Shown piece by piece: positions 35,038-46,091 of a DNA stretch of 64,000 nucleotides. Positions within the stretch are counted from its first letter, which is position 1, and each line of letters begins with the position of its first letter. The position numbers and the translations under genes were made by a program. Origin of the DNA: Hymenobacter puniceus (GTDB taxonomy: Bacteria; Bacteroidota; Bacteroidia; Cytophagales; Hymenobacteraceae); NCBI RefSeq assembly GCF_014333525.1, contig NZ_JACSCX010000001.1, forward strand, positions 992,001 to 1,056,000, read 5' to 3'. The notes under the pieces are model-generated. The model had not been told where the DNA came from. It searched no databases and saw nothing but the letters and a program-made list of their open reading frames with translations.

Positions 35038-35988
35038 TTGAGTACCCTATCCCACTACCTAGTCCGGCTCACGAAGCTGAAGACATACGTACACCCGGAA
35101 ACGAAGCTGGAGGCGCCCTACAAGCCAGCGCTGCTATTGGCCGTGCTGGAAGGCATTGAGGAACAAGCTATCCGGGATAACCGCATTGCCATTACGCCCG
35201 AGCTGATTGCGGGCTTCAAAGCGTACTGCCAGCTGCTGAGCCCGGGGCCGGAGTTTGGGGCCAGTCCGTTTCAGTTACCATTTTTTCACCTGCGGAGTGA
35301 GAAGTTCTGGCACCTGCACGCCCGGCCGGGTCAAGAGTTAGTGCTGACGGCATCGAAGTCGGTGCGCAGCTTCGGGCATTTGCGGGATGTCATCGATTAT
35401 GCCTCGCTTGATCCGGCACTGTGGGAGTTGCTGCTGCAGCCAGTGGCGCGGGAGGAAATCCGGCAGGTGCTGCTGGGGCGCTACTTTCCGCTGACGCGCC
35501 ACTATTTCCGGCCACGGGCGGGTCTGGAGCGGCTCGATGAGTTGGGCCGGCAGATGCTGGAGGAGCCGGCGGCGGTGTACAACCGCGCGGTGGAGGTAGC
35601 CGATGAAACCGCCCTGGCGGAGCGCAGCGGCGTGTTTGTGCGGGAGGTGCTGCGGGCGTATCAGTCTACCTGCGCGGTGTCGGGCCTGCAGCTGGTGAGC
35701 ACCACGGGGGCGGCGCCGCTGCTGGATGCCTGCCACATTGTGCCGTGGTCGGTGAGCCGGGATGACACGATTGGGAACGGGTTGGCGCTATGCCCCAACC
35801 TGCACCGGGCCTTCGACCGGCACTTGTTCTGGATTGATGAAGACTACCGGGTACGGGTGGCCGAAGGGTTCGGGGAGCTGGGCGGGCACGACTACGGTGT
35901 GCAGCGCTTTAATGGGCAGCCGCTGCGGTTACCGAAGGTGCGGGCGTGGTGGCCGCGGGTGGAGAACTTGGCGGCGCAACGCGGCTAA
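35038..35988 (+). CDS. HNH endonuclease
   Basis: 316 residues from a TTG start. The C-terminal HNH fold is clear: CAVSGLQL, then DACHIVPWSVSRDD, then NGLALCPNLHRAFDRHLFWID (His-Asn-His order). The N-terminal 200 residues (APYKPALLLAVLEGIEEQAI) match the DNA-recognition half seen in SacI-like and other HNH restriction endonucleases of this type. No methylase is adjacent, so it may target modified DNA or rely on the nearby Dcm-like protein. It lies next to the reverse-transcriptase defence locus. Confidence 0.88.
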   Translation: MSTLSHYLVRLTKLKTYVHPETKLEAPYKPALLLAVLEGIEEQAIRDNRIAITPELIAGFKAYCQLLSPGPEFGASPFQLPFFHLRSEKFWHLHARPGQELVLTASKSVRSFGHLRDVIDYASLDPALWELLLQPVAREEIRQVLLGRYFPLTRHYFRPRAGLERLDELGRQMLEEPAAVYNRAVEVADETALAERSGVFVREVLRAYQSTCAVSGLQLVSTTGAAPLLDACHIVPWSVSRDDTIGNGLALCPNLHRAFDRHLFWIDEDYRVRVAEGFGELGGHDYGVQRFNGQPLRLPKVRAWWPRVENLAAQRG

Positions 35989-36052
35989 CTTTGGTGCACA
36001 TTGGCTAAGAATAATTATAATTTTAAACTTCTTAGCTAACAGACTATACGAT

Positions 36053-37624
36053 TTACCTTTTCCTCGATATAAGCTTACCGCTATTTGATTTGATGCTAAT
36101 TCTCCTTGCATTTTTCTGGCTCAGATCAAACAGTACTTTTTTAACGTGCCTAGAAAGTTGCTTTCTTATAGCAATTGCATTCATACCTGTTTTATCTATT
36201 CCACTTATAGTTCTGTAACTGCTACGCGAGGCGTTTAAAGCATAGCTAACAAAGTTCCTCTTTCCTATGTGTGTATACCTATGATACAGCTTCTTTTTGA
36301 AAATGCGCTTTCCTTTGCTAATAGGGCTATATGCCATCTTCACGGTTTTGGTGACCCGTGCCTTGGCTTTCCTGAAATATCTTGACAAACTGGATGACCT
36401 GATACGAATATCTTGGCCATCAAATTCAAAACCAAGATACTGAAGCGGCTTTAAATACTTGTGCTCATTGTGTTTGTCTAACACAACATCAGGCTCTAGT
36501 CTTAACTTGATGGCATTAAATGATCGTATTTTTCCTATGCTATTTTTTTTAAAAACAATCTCTTCCTCCTTTTTTTTCTGGATATCTAGCTTTAAATCCT
36601 CTATTTTATTATAAGCAAATTCTTTGGCCTTATCAACATCTGCTGTATTAACGATAAGCAAAATATCGTCACAGTATCGGCGATACACACCACCAATTCC
36701 ATTGACAAAAGAGTTCATCGCCATATCATAATCCGCCATATAAATATTCGACATCAAGGCACTTATTGGAGACCCTTGAGGAATACCGAATTTATTTATA
36801 TTGGTGACTATGATATTATTCTTTCTTAGAGCATCAAATTTAACAGAATCTTTACTACCATTAATTAATTCAAGAAGAGATTGTGGTTTCGGGTCTAGCG
36901 CAGTTAAGTTAGTGCCTGTAAACCGGAGCAAAGAATTTTTATTGATGTAACTAAACTTTGTTAGGGAGCGAAATATCTTAAACTGATCGTCTGCTAGCTT
37001 CTCAACTCCAAATTTCTGACAAACACTCTCTTCAGTCTCCTCCGCGCAAACTATTTTTTTCCATTGCTGCAGCAAAGTCTCATGATCGAGGTTATCAAAA
37101 AAACCTTTGATATCTAGTGCCAATACAGTGCACTCCCCACGGGTCTTAACATGGTTAAATACTTCCTGTGAAAAGTCTATGTTACTTGCACTTAGATCCG
37201 TCCTATAAGCAAGTACGCAATCGTTGATTTTATAATGATGTATATAGCTTTCGTATTGCTTTGTCAAGCAATGTGAATAAAACGAATATATTAATGCATC
37301 CGAATTGGATGCATAATTTATAGGCCTTTTTTTATATTCAATTCGTCGACACTCGCGTTTGCTGTCGTATTTATAGCGGGGGACCGTTAGTATAAACTTA
37401 AGAAAGGGATGAAAAGCCCGCTTAATTATTTTATCAGGATTTTGCAGAATATCCTTAAGCTTTTTCTGCTCATCAGCACCACGCAACCAAATTCTCTTAT
37501 CCAGATGAAGATACCCTTTCTTCAGGTACTTTTTTTTACACTTACCTGATTCCTTATCCTTTGTGTGTTTATAATTAGCTAGCTCTTTCTTGAGCCAATC
37601 ATTCCAAAGTTTTTCCGTAAACAT
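36053..37624 (-). CDS. Defence-associated reverse transcriptase (DRT, probably DRT2-like)
   Basis: 523 residues. RT motifs are in order: LALDIKGFFDNLDH (Asp171), IPQGSPIS (281-288) and the catalytic YCDD (317-320), then LQYLGFEF. There is no maturase or HNH domain as in group II introns. The fixed N-terminal segment (YLKKGYLHLDKRI) and YCDD site recall DRT2, whose published YCDD lies at a similar position. The gene is far more AT-rich than its neighbours, a sign of recent transfer. About 280 nt of structured, gene-free DNA lies directly upstream on the same strand. Subtype is inferred from memory of motifs, not from alignment. Confidence 0.85.
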   Translation of the reverse strand: MFTEKLWNDWLKKELANYKHTKDKESGKCKKKYLKKGYLHLDKRIWLRGADEQKKLKDILQNPDKIIKRAFHPFLKFILTVPRYKYDSKRECRRIEYKKRPINYASNSDALIYSFYSHCLTKQYESYIHHYKINDCVLAYRTDLSASNIDFSQEVFNHVKTRGECTVLALDIKGFFDNLDHETLLQQWKKIVCAEETEESVCQKFGVEKLADDQFKIFRSLTKFSYINKNSLLRFTGTNLTALDPKPQSLLELINGSKDSVKFDALRKNNIIVTNINKFGIPQGSPISALMSNIYMADYDMAMNSFVNGIGGVYRRYCDDILLIVNTADVDKAKEFAYNKIEDLKLDIQKKKEEEIVFKKNSIGKIRSFNAIKLRLEPDVVLDKHNEHKYLKPLQYLGFEFDGQDIRIRSSSLSRYFRKAKARVTKTVKMAYSPISKGKRIFKKKLYHRYTHIGKRNFVSYALNASRSSYRTISGIDKTGMNAIAIRKQLSRHVKKVLFDLSQKNARRISIKSNSGKLISRKR

Positions 37625-37905
37625 AAACTCGTTATAGATTCACCTATTACTGTCAAAGGGAGAGGCCAGGACTACTCCTATCCTTGAAGGCTTTATGCCT
37701 CCTACAGGCCTTTCCCGCACGGGCTTATAACACAATTACTTCCGTCGGTTACCCTAGTAAAGTAGTTCCGTCACAAACACACACCGTACTCACTTCAAGC
37801 TACGCTAGAAATAAGACATTCCCGGGGTTACCCTCGGTGCATTAGACCTTAATTTCGAACTTAATCAGATTAGGCCTTAGCAAGGTGGAGGAGCAAGTTT
37901 AACAG
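37625..37905 (-). ncRNA. Putative structured ncRNA template of the reverse transcriptase
   Basis: There is no supported ORF between the RT start and about 37,905. On the minus strand a two-step stem pairs GGGA/GGCC (37,716-37,707) with GGCC/TCCC (37,667-37,658), and enclosed hairpins include AGGC-ATAAA-GCCT. A 5' hairpin, CCG-GGG-TAA-CCC-CGG, lies near 37,822-37,837. A 9-nt direct repeat (AGGGTAACC on the minus strand) occurs at 37,826 and 37,747, 79 nt apart. DRT2 and DRT9 loci carry a comparable upstream RNA that the RT copies. Confidence 0.6.
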
Positions 37906-38054
37906 TATGGAGAAGCTTAATTACATTCCGACACCTCTTCTTGGCAAGGTTATTGCTATCAAGGAAGTATTGTCATGGTGCTCTGACTCGATGACCGTCG
38001 TGGGCATGGTGCTCACGCTAATAATCTACGCCAGCGCGTATTTAAACCTCAAAC

Positions 38055-38075
38055 CCCCATCCCTAATGGATGGGG
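38055..38075 (-). terminator. Hairpin downstream of hsdR
   Basis: CCCCATCC pairs with GGATGGGG around a 5-nt loop. It lies 60 nt beyond the hsdR stop and before the RT locus. The T-rich tail is weak. Confidence 0.6.
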
Positions 38076-38135
38076 CGATGCAATATACTGCTATAAGACA
38101 ATAGTGATTACCCTCTACGGATCATTATTTCCTTA

Positions 38136-41100
38136 TTATCTCTTTGTCAGCTCGTTGGCAATAAGCTCGGCCTGCTTTAATACCGTTTCGGTGGCCAGCA
38201 GCTCCATATCGGGGGGGTATCCGAACTGGCGCAGGGTGCGCTTGACAATGACTTTCAGCTTGGCTTTCACGCTTTCCTTGATGGTCCAGTCGATGGAGGC
38301 GTTGGCGCGGACCCGCTCGGTGAGGACCACGGCCAGCTCGCGCAGCTTGTCCTGCTGCATCAGCTCCTGAGCGCTGTCGTTGTTGGCGACGGCGGTGTAG
38401 AAGGCATACTCGAAGTTGGTCAGCCCCAGGGCCTGAGCCTCGCTGTCCATGTGGGTGATTTCCTTGCTGAGCCGGATGAGCTCGTCCATCACTTCGGCGG
38501 CGGTCAGGATTTTGGCGTGGTAGCGCTTGATGGCGCTTTCCAGCATTTCCATCAGGCTTTTGCTCTTGACCAGGTTTTGCCGGGCGCGGGCTTTCAGCTC
38601 GTCGTTGAGCAGCTTTTTGAGTACTTCCAGGGCCACGTTCTTGTGCTGCATGCCCTTGAGCTCCAGCAGAAACTCTTCGGAGAGAATGGAGATGTCGGGC
38701 TTTTTGATGCCGGCGGCGTCGAATACGTCAATCACCTGCTCGGATACCAGGGCCTTATCGATTACCTGCCGGATGGTGGTTTCGATTTCCTCGTCGGTGC
38801 GGCCGGTGCCGGTGCTGTCGAACTTGGCCAGGCGGGCTTTTACGGCCTGGAAGAACGACACCTCATCCTTCACGGCCAGGGCCGCCTCGTGCGGAATGGC
38901 AATGGCGAAGGCCTGCGACAGGGCCGTCACCTCGTTGATGTAGCGCTTCTTGCCGTCGGGCAGGCCCAGAATGTGCTCTTCGGCGGCCAGTATGAGGGAG
39001 AGTTTGGCGGAGGTGGCCGCGTCGTAGTAGGAGTCGTAGTGGAAGCCGTGATAGAGGTTCTGCACCACTTCCAGCTTTTCGGCCAGCAGGGCCACGGCCT
39101 GCTGCTGGGCTACGGCGGGGTCGCCTTTGCCGCCGGCGTCGGAGTAGAAGGACAGGGCTTTTTTGAGGTCGGAGGCGATGCCCAGATAGTCGACCACCAA
39201 GCCGCCGGGCTTGTCCTTGTACACGCGGTTGACGCGGGCAATGGCCTGCATGAGGTTGTGGCCCTGCATGGGCTTGTCTATGTAGAGCGTGTGCAGGCTG
39301 GGCGCATCGAAGCCGGTGAGCCACATGTCGCGCACAATCACGAGCTGGAGCTCATCGGCGGGGTCCTTCATGCGCTCGGCCAGGGCGCGGCGCTGCTCCT
39401 TGGTGGTGTGATGTTTGGCAATGGCGGCGCCATCGGTGGAGGCCGAGGTCATGACCACTTTCAGCTTGCCCTGCTTGAGGTCGGTAGAGTGCCAGTCGGG
39501 CCGGAGGGCAATGATGGCCGCGTACAGCTCGGCGGCGATGCGGCGCGACATGGCTACGATCATGGCTTTGCCCTCGAATACTTCCTGGCGCTGCTCGAAG
39601 TGGGCCACCACGTCGGCGGCGATGGTGGCGATGCGCCGCTCGCTGCCGATGAGGGCTTCGAGCTGGGTCCACTTGGCTTTGGCTTTCTGGGTATTGGTGA
39701 GGTCGTCGGCGTCCAGGTCCTCGTCCAAGTCGGCGACCAGCTTTTTGCCCTCCTCGCTCAGGCTTACCCGGGCCAGGCGGCTTTCGTAGTAGATGCGCAC
39801 CGTGGCCCCGTCTTCTACGGCCTGGGCAATGTCGTAGATATCGATGTAGTTGCCGAACACGGCGGGCGTGTTTACGTCGGTCTGCTCGATGGGCGTGCCG
39901 GTGAAGCCCAGGTAGGTGGCCTGGGGCAGGGCGTCGCGCAGGTACTTAGCGAAGCCGTAGACGGTGCGCTTGCCGATTACCTGGCCGTCTTCCTTCACAT
40001 CCACTTCCTTGGCCTTGAAGCCGTACTGGGTGCGGTGGGCCTCATCGGCCATAACGATGATGTTGCGGCGGGCCGACAGCTCCTCGTATACGTTGCCTTC
40101 TTCGGGCTGAAACTTCTGGATGGTGCTGAATACCACCCCGCCCGAAGCCACGCGCAGCAGCTCCTTGAGCTGCTCGCGGGTTTCTACCTGCTTAGGTTCC
40201 TGGCGCAGCAGCTGGGTGCAGGCGGCGAAGGTGTCGAAGAGCTGGTCGTCGAGGTCGTTGCGGTCGGTGATGACGACCACCGTGGGGTTGTCGAGGGCCT
40301 GCACGATTTTGCCGGTGTAGAACACCATGGTCAGGCTTTTGCCGCTGCCCTGGGTATGCCATACCACACCGCCCTTCCGGTCGCCGAAGGGCTGGGTGGC
40401 GACGCCGGGCACGCCATAGGTTTCGGGGGCTTCCTGTGCCAGCGCGGGCGGCAGGGTGCCGCGCCCGTAGCTGCAGCCGGTGGGTGGCGTGGCGGCGGCT
40501 ACTTCAGCCGGCGTGTGGCCGGCGGCCCGCAGCGTGGATTGCACGGCGGCATTTACGGCGTAGTACTGGTGGTAGGCGGCTACCTTCTTGACCGTGGAGA
40601 TGCTGATGACGCCCGTTTGGGGGTCTTCCTTTTTGAACTTCTCGAACACCACGAAGTGGCGCAGTACATCGAGCAGGGTGGCCGGGGCCAGCAGGCCGCG
40701 AATGAGGGTTTCGAGCTGGCTTACCAGGGGCGAGGCTTCGGCCAGGCCGTCGGCCGACTTCCAGGCCATGAAGCGGCTCAGGCCCGCCGACAGGGAGCCG
40801 GCCCGGGCTTCGAGGCCGTCGGAGATGACGAGCAGGCCGTTGTAGGTGAACAGGCCGGGGATGAGGGCCTTGTAGGTATCGAGCTGCTGGTAGGCCGACT
40901 TGAGGGTAGCGGTTGAGGAGGCGGCATTCTTGAGCTCCAGTACCACCAGGGGCAGGCCGTTGACGAACAGCACCACATCGGGCCGCTTCTGATGGCCGTT
41001 TTCGATGACCGTGAACTGGTTGGCCACCACGAACTCGTTGCGGTCGGGCTGCTGAAAATCGACGAGCCACACCACCTCGCCGCGCTCCTGGCCGTCCTGC

Positions 41101-41405
41101 TGCTTGCCCACCGGCACCCCCTCGGTGAGCAGGCGGTGGAAGGTTTCGTTGTTGGCCAGCAGCTCGGGCGAGGCTATGCGCTGCACCTGCCGCAGAGCAT
41201 CTTCGCGGGCCTCGGCCGGCACGGTGGGGTTGATGCGGGCAATGGCGCCGCGCAGGCGCTCGAGCAGCAGCACATCGGCGAAGCTGGCCCGCTCGGGATG
41301 GGGGCCGTCGGGGGCGAAGTCGGGGGCGTAGTGGTAGTGGTAGCCCAGGGTTTGCAGCAGCTCGATGGCCAGCTCCTCGATGGCGTTTTCAGTCAGCTTG
41401 CCCAT
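38136..41405 (-). CDS. hsdR: Type I restriction enzyme R subunit
   Basis: 1089 residues. The N-terminal nuclease domain has the PD-(E/D)XK core (PDVVLFVNGLPLVVLELKN). The SF2 motor has Walker A (TQGSGKSLTM), motif Ia (VVITDRNDLDDQLF), DEAH (ADEAHRTQYG) and a C-terminal helicase half (QAIARVNRVY). It cuts unmodified DNA after translocation, with HsdM and HsdS. It is the third gene of hsdM-hsdS-hsdR, with 24 nt between hsdS and hsdR. Length and motifs look intact. Confidence 0.96.
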   Translation of the reverse strand: MGKLTENAIEELAIELLQTLGYHYHYAPDFAPDGPHPERASFADVLLLERLRGAIARINPTVPAEAREDALRQVQRIASPELLANNETFHRLLTEGVPVGKQQDGQERGEVVWLVDFQQPDRNEFVVANQFTVIENGHQKRPDVVLFVNGLPLVVLELKNAASSTATLKSAYQQLDTYKALIPGLFTYNGLLVISDGLEARAGSLSAGLSRFMAWKSADGLAEASPLVSQLETLIRGLLAPATLLDVLRHFVVFEKFKKEDPQTGVISISTVKKVAAYHQYYAVNAAVQSTLRAAGHTPAEVAAATPPTGCSYGRGTLPPALAQEAPETYGVPGVATQPFGDRKGGVVWHTQGSGKSLTMVFYTGKIVQALDNPTVVVITDRNDLDDQLFDTFAACTQLLRQEPKQVETREQLKELLRVASGGVVFSTIQKFQPEEGNVYEELSARRNIIVMADEAHRTQYGFKAKEVDVKEDGQVIGKRTVYGFAKYLRDALPQATYLGFTGTPIEQTDVNTPAVFGNYIDIYDIAQAVEDGATVRIYYESRLARVSLSEEGKKLVADLDEDLDADDLTNTQKAKAKWTQLEALIGSERRIATIAADVVAHFEQRQEVFEGKAMIVAMSRRIAAELYAAIIALRPDWHSTDLKQGKLKVVMTSASTDGAAIAKHHTTKEQRRALAERMKDPADELQLVIVRDMWLTGFDAPSLHTLYIDKPMQGHNLMQAIARVNRVYKDKPGGLVVDYLGIASDLKKALSFYSDAGGKGDPAVAQQQAVALLAEKLEVVQNLYHGFHYDSYYDAATSAKLSLILAAEEHILGLPDGKKRYINEVTALSQAFAIAIPHEAALAVKDEVSFFQAVKARLAKFDSTGTGRTDEEIETTIRQVIDKALVSEQVIDVFDAAGIKKPDISILSEEFLLELKGMQHKNVALEVLKKLLNDELKARARQNLVKSKSLMEMLESAIKRYHAKILTAAEVMDELIRLSKEITHMDSEAQALGLTNFEYAFYTAVANNDSAQELMQQDKLRELAVVLTERVRANASIDWTIKESVKAKLKVIVKRTLRQFGYPPDMELLATETVLKQAELIANELTKR

Positions 41406-41429
41406 AACGGATAGACGGCGAAATAGTGA

Positions 41430-42632
41430 TTAATAGGCCACGCGCACTTCGCCGCTCATCAGCTTCGGCAGCAGCGTGTCGCGCAGGGTGGAAAGGGTTT
41501 GGATTACACCCCGGTTTTTATCGGCTTTATCAATGAATCCTTGAGCTATTGTGGAGAATTCCTCTGCCTTTTCAATGGATGGAATTCTCACTTTAATATT
41601 TAGAATGTCTTCCGGCCTGATACGCTGGTGACTTCCGCTTGTTCCTGAAGCAGCCATTGTCATTTCGCCTACAACATCTTCCGACTTAATCAGGAAGTAG
41701 AAGTAAGCGTAAAGGCTCTGCTTTTTAGGTTTGAAAACCTGAAATTCAGTTGAACACACTGAATTAGGTTCTACACTTTCCCCAATAGCCCAGATTCGAG
41801 GAAAGCGAGGATTCAACTTTGAAATCAAGATTGTATTGGGCGAAACCTCGTATTTATTGCTCAATATTTCCAACCCTAGCTCCCGAGTTGGAACTTGTCC
41901 GTTGTCATAAGCGGGCAAACTATATTGGCAATACAATACTGTATGATTCGCAACCGGATTAATGCCCACTTTAAGGTGAGTGGCAATATCCCCAACTTTA
42001 CGTTCCTCCCACTCCTCCTTGGCCTCCTCCACAAACCACTGCCGGAACAGCGTTTCGGCCAAGGCTTCCAGGGTGGCGTTCTGGCGGTGCAGCAGGTCTA
42101 TTTTGTCGTCCAAGCTACTGAGAACGGCGGCAATGGCGCGTTGCTCATCTAGCGGTGGAATCTTCCATTCTGTGGTCTGCAAAAACTTCCAGTCCGCCCT
42201 TGGCATACGGGTGCCACCTTCGCCACTATTTGCCAAATTGACAAAATCCCAACTCGCTAAAAAGTAAAAGAGGAAACCTTGGTCAATATCTTCCTTGGCT
42301 CTAAAGACCCAAATATCGGTTGAGCAAATACCCCCAAATTTTGGCCTCGCCACTTTCCTAAAATAGGGACGCAGTTTCCCGAACAAAACATCACCCGCTT
42401 CAAATTTGAACTTGTTGCTGGTGACATCAGATGAATCCCCCGGAGCATTTAGTCTGAGTTTTTCTTGCTGGATGTGTTCTAGTCCAATGTAGTTAAAATC
42501 ACTGCTGCCATCGGGATTATATTGGTCTTTTACAGGCTCTGTAAGTTCGTCTAGCCTGTAATCACGCCAGTCATTCAGGTCACTGACTTTCGTCTCAACC
42601 TCCCCCCACTGTATTTCCGTCTGCTTGCTCAT
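41430..42632 (-). CDS. hsdS: Type I restriction enzyme specificity subunit
   Basis: 400 residues with two target-recognition domains. The first (about 20-175, IPPLDEQRAIAAVLSSLDDKIDLLHRQ is the central helix) and second (about 210-375, ending STLRDTLLPKLMSGEVRVAY) each recognise half of the bipartite site. The recognition domains are more AT-rich than hsdM and hsdR, as expected of shuffled specificity modules. It starts 5 nt after hsdM. Confidence 0.94.
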   Translation of the reverse strand: MSKQTEIQWGEVETKVSDLNDWRDYRLDELTEPVKDQYNPDGSSDFNYIGLEHIQQEKLRLNAPGDSSDVTSNKFKFEAGDVLFGKLRPYFRKVARPKFGGICSTDIWVFRAKEDIDQGFLFYFLASWDFVNLANSGEGGTRMPRADWKFLQTTEWKIPPLDEQRAIAAVLSSLDDKIDLLHRQNATLEALAETLFRQWFVEEAKEEWEERKVGDIATHLKVGINPVANHTVLYCQYSLPAYDNGQVPTRELGLEILSNKYEVSPNTILISKLNPRFPRIWAIGESVEPNSVCSTEFQVFKPKKQSLYAYFYFLIKSEDVVGEMTMAASGTSGSHQRIRPEDILNIKVRIPSIEKAEEFSTIAQGFIDKADKNRGVIQTLSTLRDTLLPKLMSGEVRVAY

Positions 42633-42637
42633 CTTTC

Positions 42638-44227
<1,590 letters not shown>

Positions 44228-44554
44228 GGGAATGGGGTACTTCTAAGGAACTGGCGATTGAGAATACGCCTCATTTGCGGGACGGATTCAACCTCTTAAC
44301 GGAACTCAACGCAGGGTATCCAGGCGCGTCATCTACGGAGCAAAGGGGTACCTGGTGAGCCGGAATGCAAGTTAGCTGATTCTCTCAGGTGCCAGGTAAC
44401 AAGTTTGCGAAGGAAGGCAGGCTCTTTGTCGGAAACCGGCGGCCGGTGTCGCAACAGGTATCGTAACACACACCATCCTTTGGCTTTCAATTTACTATCT
44501 ATCAAAGCTATACCTATCGTAACAGGTATCGTAATTTACCGGTAATTTTGCCGA
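44228..44554. promoter_or_regulatory. Divergent hsd/Fic control region with repeated operator
   Basis: AACAGGTATCGTAA occurs twice (44,453-44,466 and 44,521-44,534). The second copy is part of an inverted repeat TACCT ... AGGTA (44,511-44,528). TAATTTTG (44,543-44,550), an exact TAnnTTTG element, lies only 4 nt before the Fic ATG. The repeats suggest a dedicated repressor of the Fic and possibly hsd promoters. Confidence 0.55.
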
Positions 44555-45790
44555 ATGAATGCACCTACCCTGCTCTACCGTGATGCTGCCGCCATTGCGC
44601 CGCTGAAGCCCAGTCCGGTACCGCCCACGCTGGCGGAGCTGGCGTTGCAGGTGGTGAAGGCGGCGGCGCGGCTGGAAGGGCGTTTGCACCCGCTGACGGC
44701 CCGGGCCATTGCCGACTTTCTGCGGCCGGCCAACAGCTACTACTCCAACCTGATTGAGGGACACGATACGCACCCGCTCGATATTGCCCGCGCCCTGCAG
44801 GAAGAGTACTCCGCTGACAGCCGGAACCGGTCGTTGCAGCTGGAAGCGCGGGCCCACATTGCGGTGCACGCCCGGCTGCCGGAGCTGCTGGCGGAGGCAG
44901 ACGGCAACCCTTATACTGAGCGATTCTGGCGGGCCCTGCACCGGGCGTTCTATGCCCACCTGCCCGACGAATTCCGCTGGACCACTACGGTGGAGGGCCA
45001 GCGGCTGGAAGTGCTGCCCGGAGAGCTACGCACCAGCGAAGTGCGCGTGGGCCGGCACGTGGCCCCGGCGGCGGATGCGCTGCCCACGTTTATTCACCGG
45101 CTGGAGGACGGCTATCAACCTAAGTACGAACCCAACCACCTGGCGCGCGTGGTGCAGATTGGCGCGGCCCACCACCGCCTGGCCTGGCTGCATCCGTTTC
45201 TGGATGGCAACGGGCGGGTGATGCGCCTGTTCAGCGACGCCGCCTTTCGGGCCGAAGGACTGGATGCGGGCGGGCTGTGGTCGATGTCGCGGGGGCTGGC
45301 CCGCAGCGAGACGGCGTATAAGCGGGCCCTGGCAGCGGCCGATGCGCAGCGGGAGAATGATCATGACGGGCGCGGCAACCTATCGGAGCGGCAGCTGGTG
45401 GCCTTCTGCCACTTCTTCCTGGGAGTGGCCCTGGACCAGATCCGGTACATGACCGACGTGCTGGGCATTGATGACATGCTGGGCCGGCTGCGGGGCTTGG
45501 TGCAGCTGCTGGTGCTCAGGCGCAAGTGGCGGACGGAAACGTACTACGTGCTGGAGGCCGTGTTTTTGAAGGGCAGCATTCCACGGCGGGAGGTGGAACG
45601 GCTGACGGGCCTGTCGGAGAGGACCGCCAAGGCGCTGGCCACGCAGCTGCTGCAGGCGGGCCTGCTGGCGACGGACCAGGGCGACCATCTGGCTCCCTAC
45701 CGGGCGGCGTACCCGATTGGGTTTGCCCCGGCGCTGTTTCCGGGGCTGTACCCGGCGGGTAAGGAAGTGGATATGCTCAGCGTGGGGTAG
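44555..45790 (+). CDS. Fic family protein
   Basis: 411 residues. The Fic motif HPFLDGNGRVMR is at 213-224, with all catalytic residues for AMP transfer. The inhibitory motif (S/T)xxxE(G/N) is SNLIEG at 64-69, so it is a self-inhibited class II Fic. A C-terminal winged helix (IPRREVERLTGLSERTAKALATQLLQAGLL) suggests DNA binding or autoregulation. Fic genes often sit beside type I restriction genes, as here with hsdMSR divergent. Confidence 0.93.
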   Translation: MNAPTLLYRDAAAIAPLKPSPVPPTLAELALQVVKAAARLEGRLHPLTARAIADFLRPANSYYSNLIEGHDTHPLDIARALQEEYSADSRNRSLQLEARAHIAVHARLPELLAEADGNPYTERFWRALHRAFYAHLPDEFRWTTTVEGQRLEVLPGELRTSEVRVGRHVAPAADALPTFIHRLEDGYQPKYEPNHLARVVQIGAAHHRLAWLHPFLDGNGRVMRLFSDAAFRAEGLDAGGLWSMSRGLARSETAYKRALAAADAQRENDHDGRGNLSERQLVAFCHFFLGVALDQIRYMTDVLGIDDMLGRLRGLVQLLVLRRKWRTETYYVLEAVFLKGSIPRREVERLTGLSERTAKALATQLLQAGLLATDQGDHLAPYRAAYPIGFAPALFPGLYPAGKEVDMLSVG

Positions 45791-45808
45791 TTTTAGTTGG
45801 TCTGCCCT

Positions 45809-46039
45809 TCAGAAAACTGGTTCGTCCGGTGGGAACAGGGATTCATCATAAAAGAAGGAGGGCTCCTCATACCGGGCGCAGCGCTCCGGGGATAAAAACT
45901 CACGTAGGGTAGGGTCAATCAACTGGCGAACACCCAGCACGGGTAATAGTTGACGAGTGTGGGGCAGCACACAGCCCAGACGGCCACAGCCGCCGATAAC
46001 GAAAGGCCACTCGGGTAGTTGGTTGGGGTCTGAGGGCAT
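45809..46039 (-). CDS. Small hypothetical protein
   Basis: 76 residues from ATG 46039 (MPSDPNQLPEWPFVIGG). Contains three Cys (CGRLGC, RCARY) and an acidic aromatic tail (FFYDESLFPPDEPVF). No recognised family. Convergent with the Fic gene. Confidence 0.55.
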   Translation of the reverse strand: MPSDPNQLPEWPFVIGGCGRLGCVLPHTRQLLPVLGVRQLIDPTLREFLSPERCARYEEPSFFYDESLFPPDEPVF

Positions 46040-46091
46040 CAGGTTTCGGAACGTAAAAACAGCTATCAATAGCAGAGGCCGGGGCGGTTTC

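Noticed and set aside
36053..37624. Group II intron reverse transcriptase
   Set aside because: No maturase X or HNH endonuclease domain, and no intron domain V-like hairpin was noticed next to it.
37907..38104. Plus-strand 65-residue frame between hsdR and the RT locus
   Set aside because: It overlaps the hsdR terminator and the 5' side of the putative ncRNA and has no recognisable features apart from one hydrophobic run.
38451..40916. Long plus-strand open frame opposite hsdR
   Set aside because: It is a GC-driven shadow: codon-like composition is poor, and the hsdR protein on the other strand is full of recognisable motifs.
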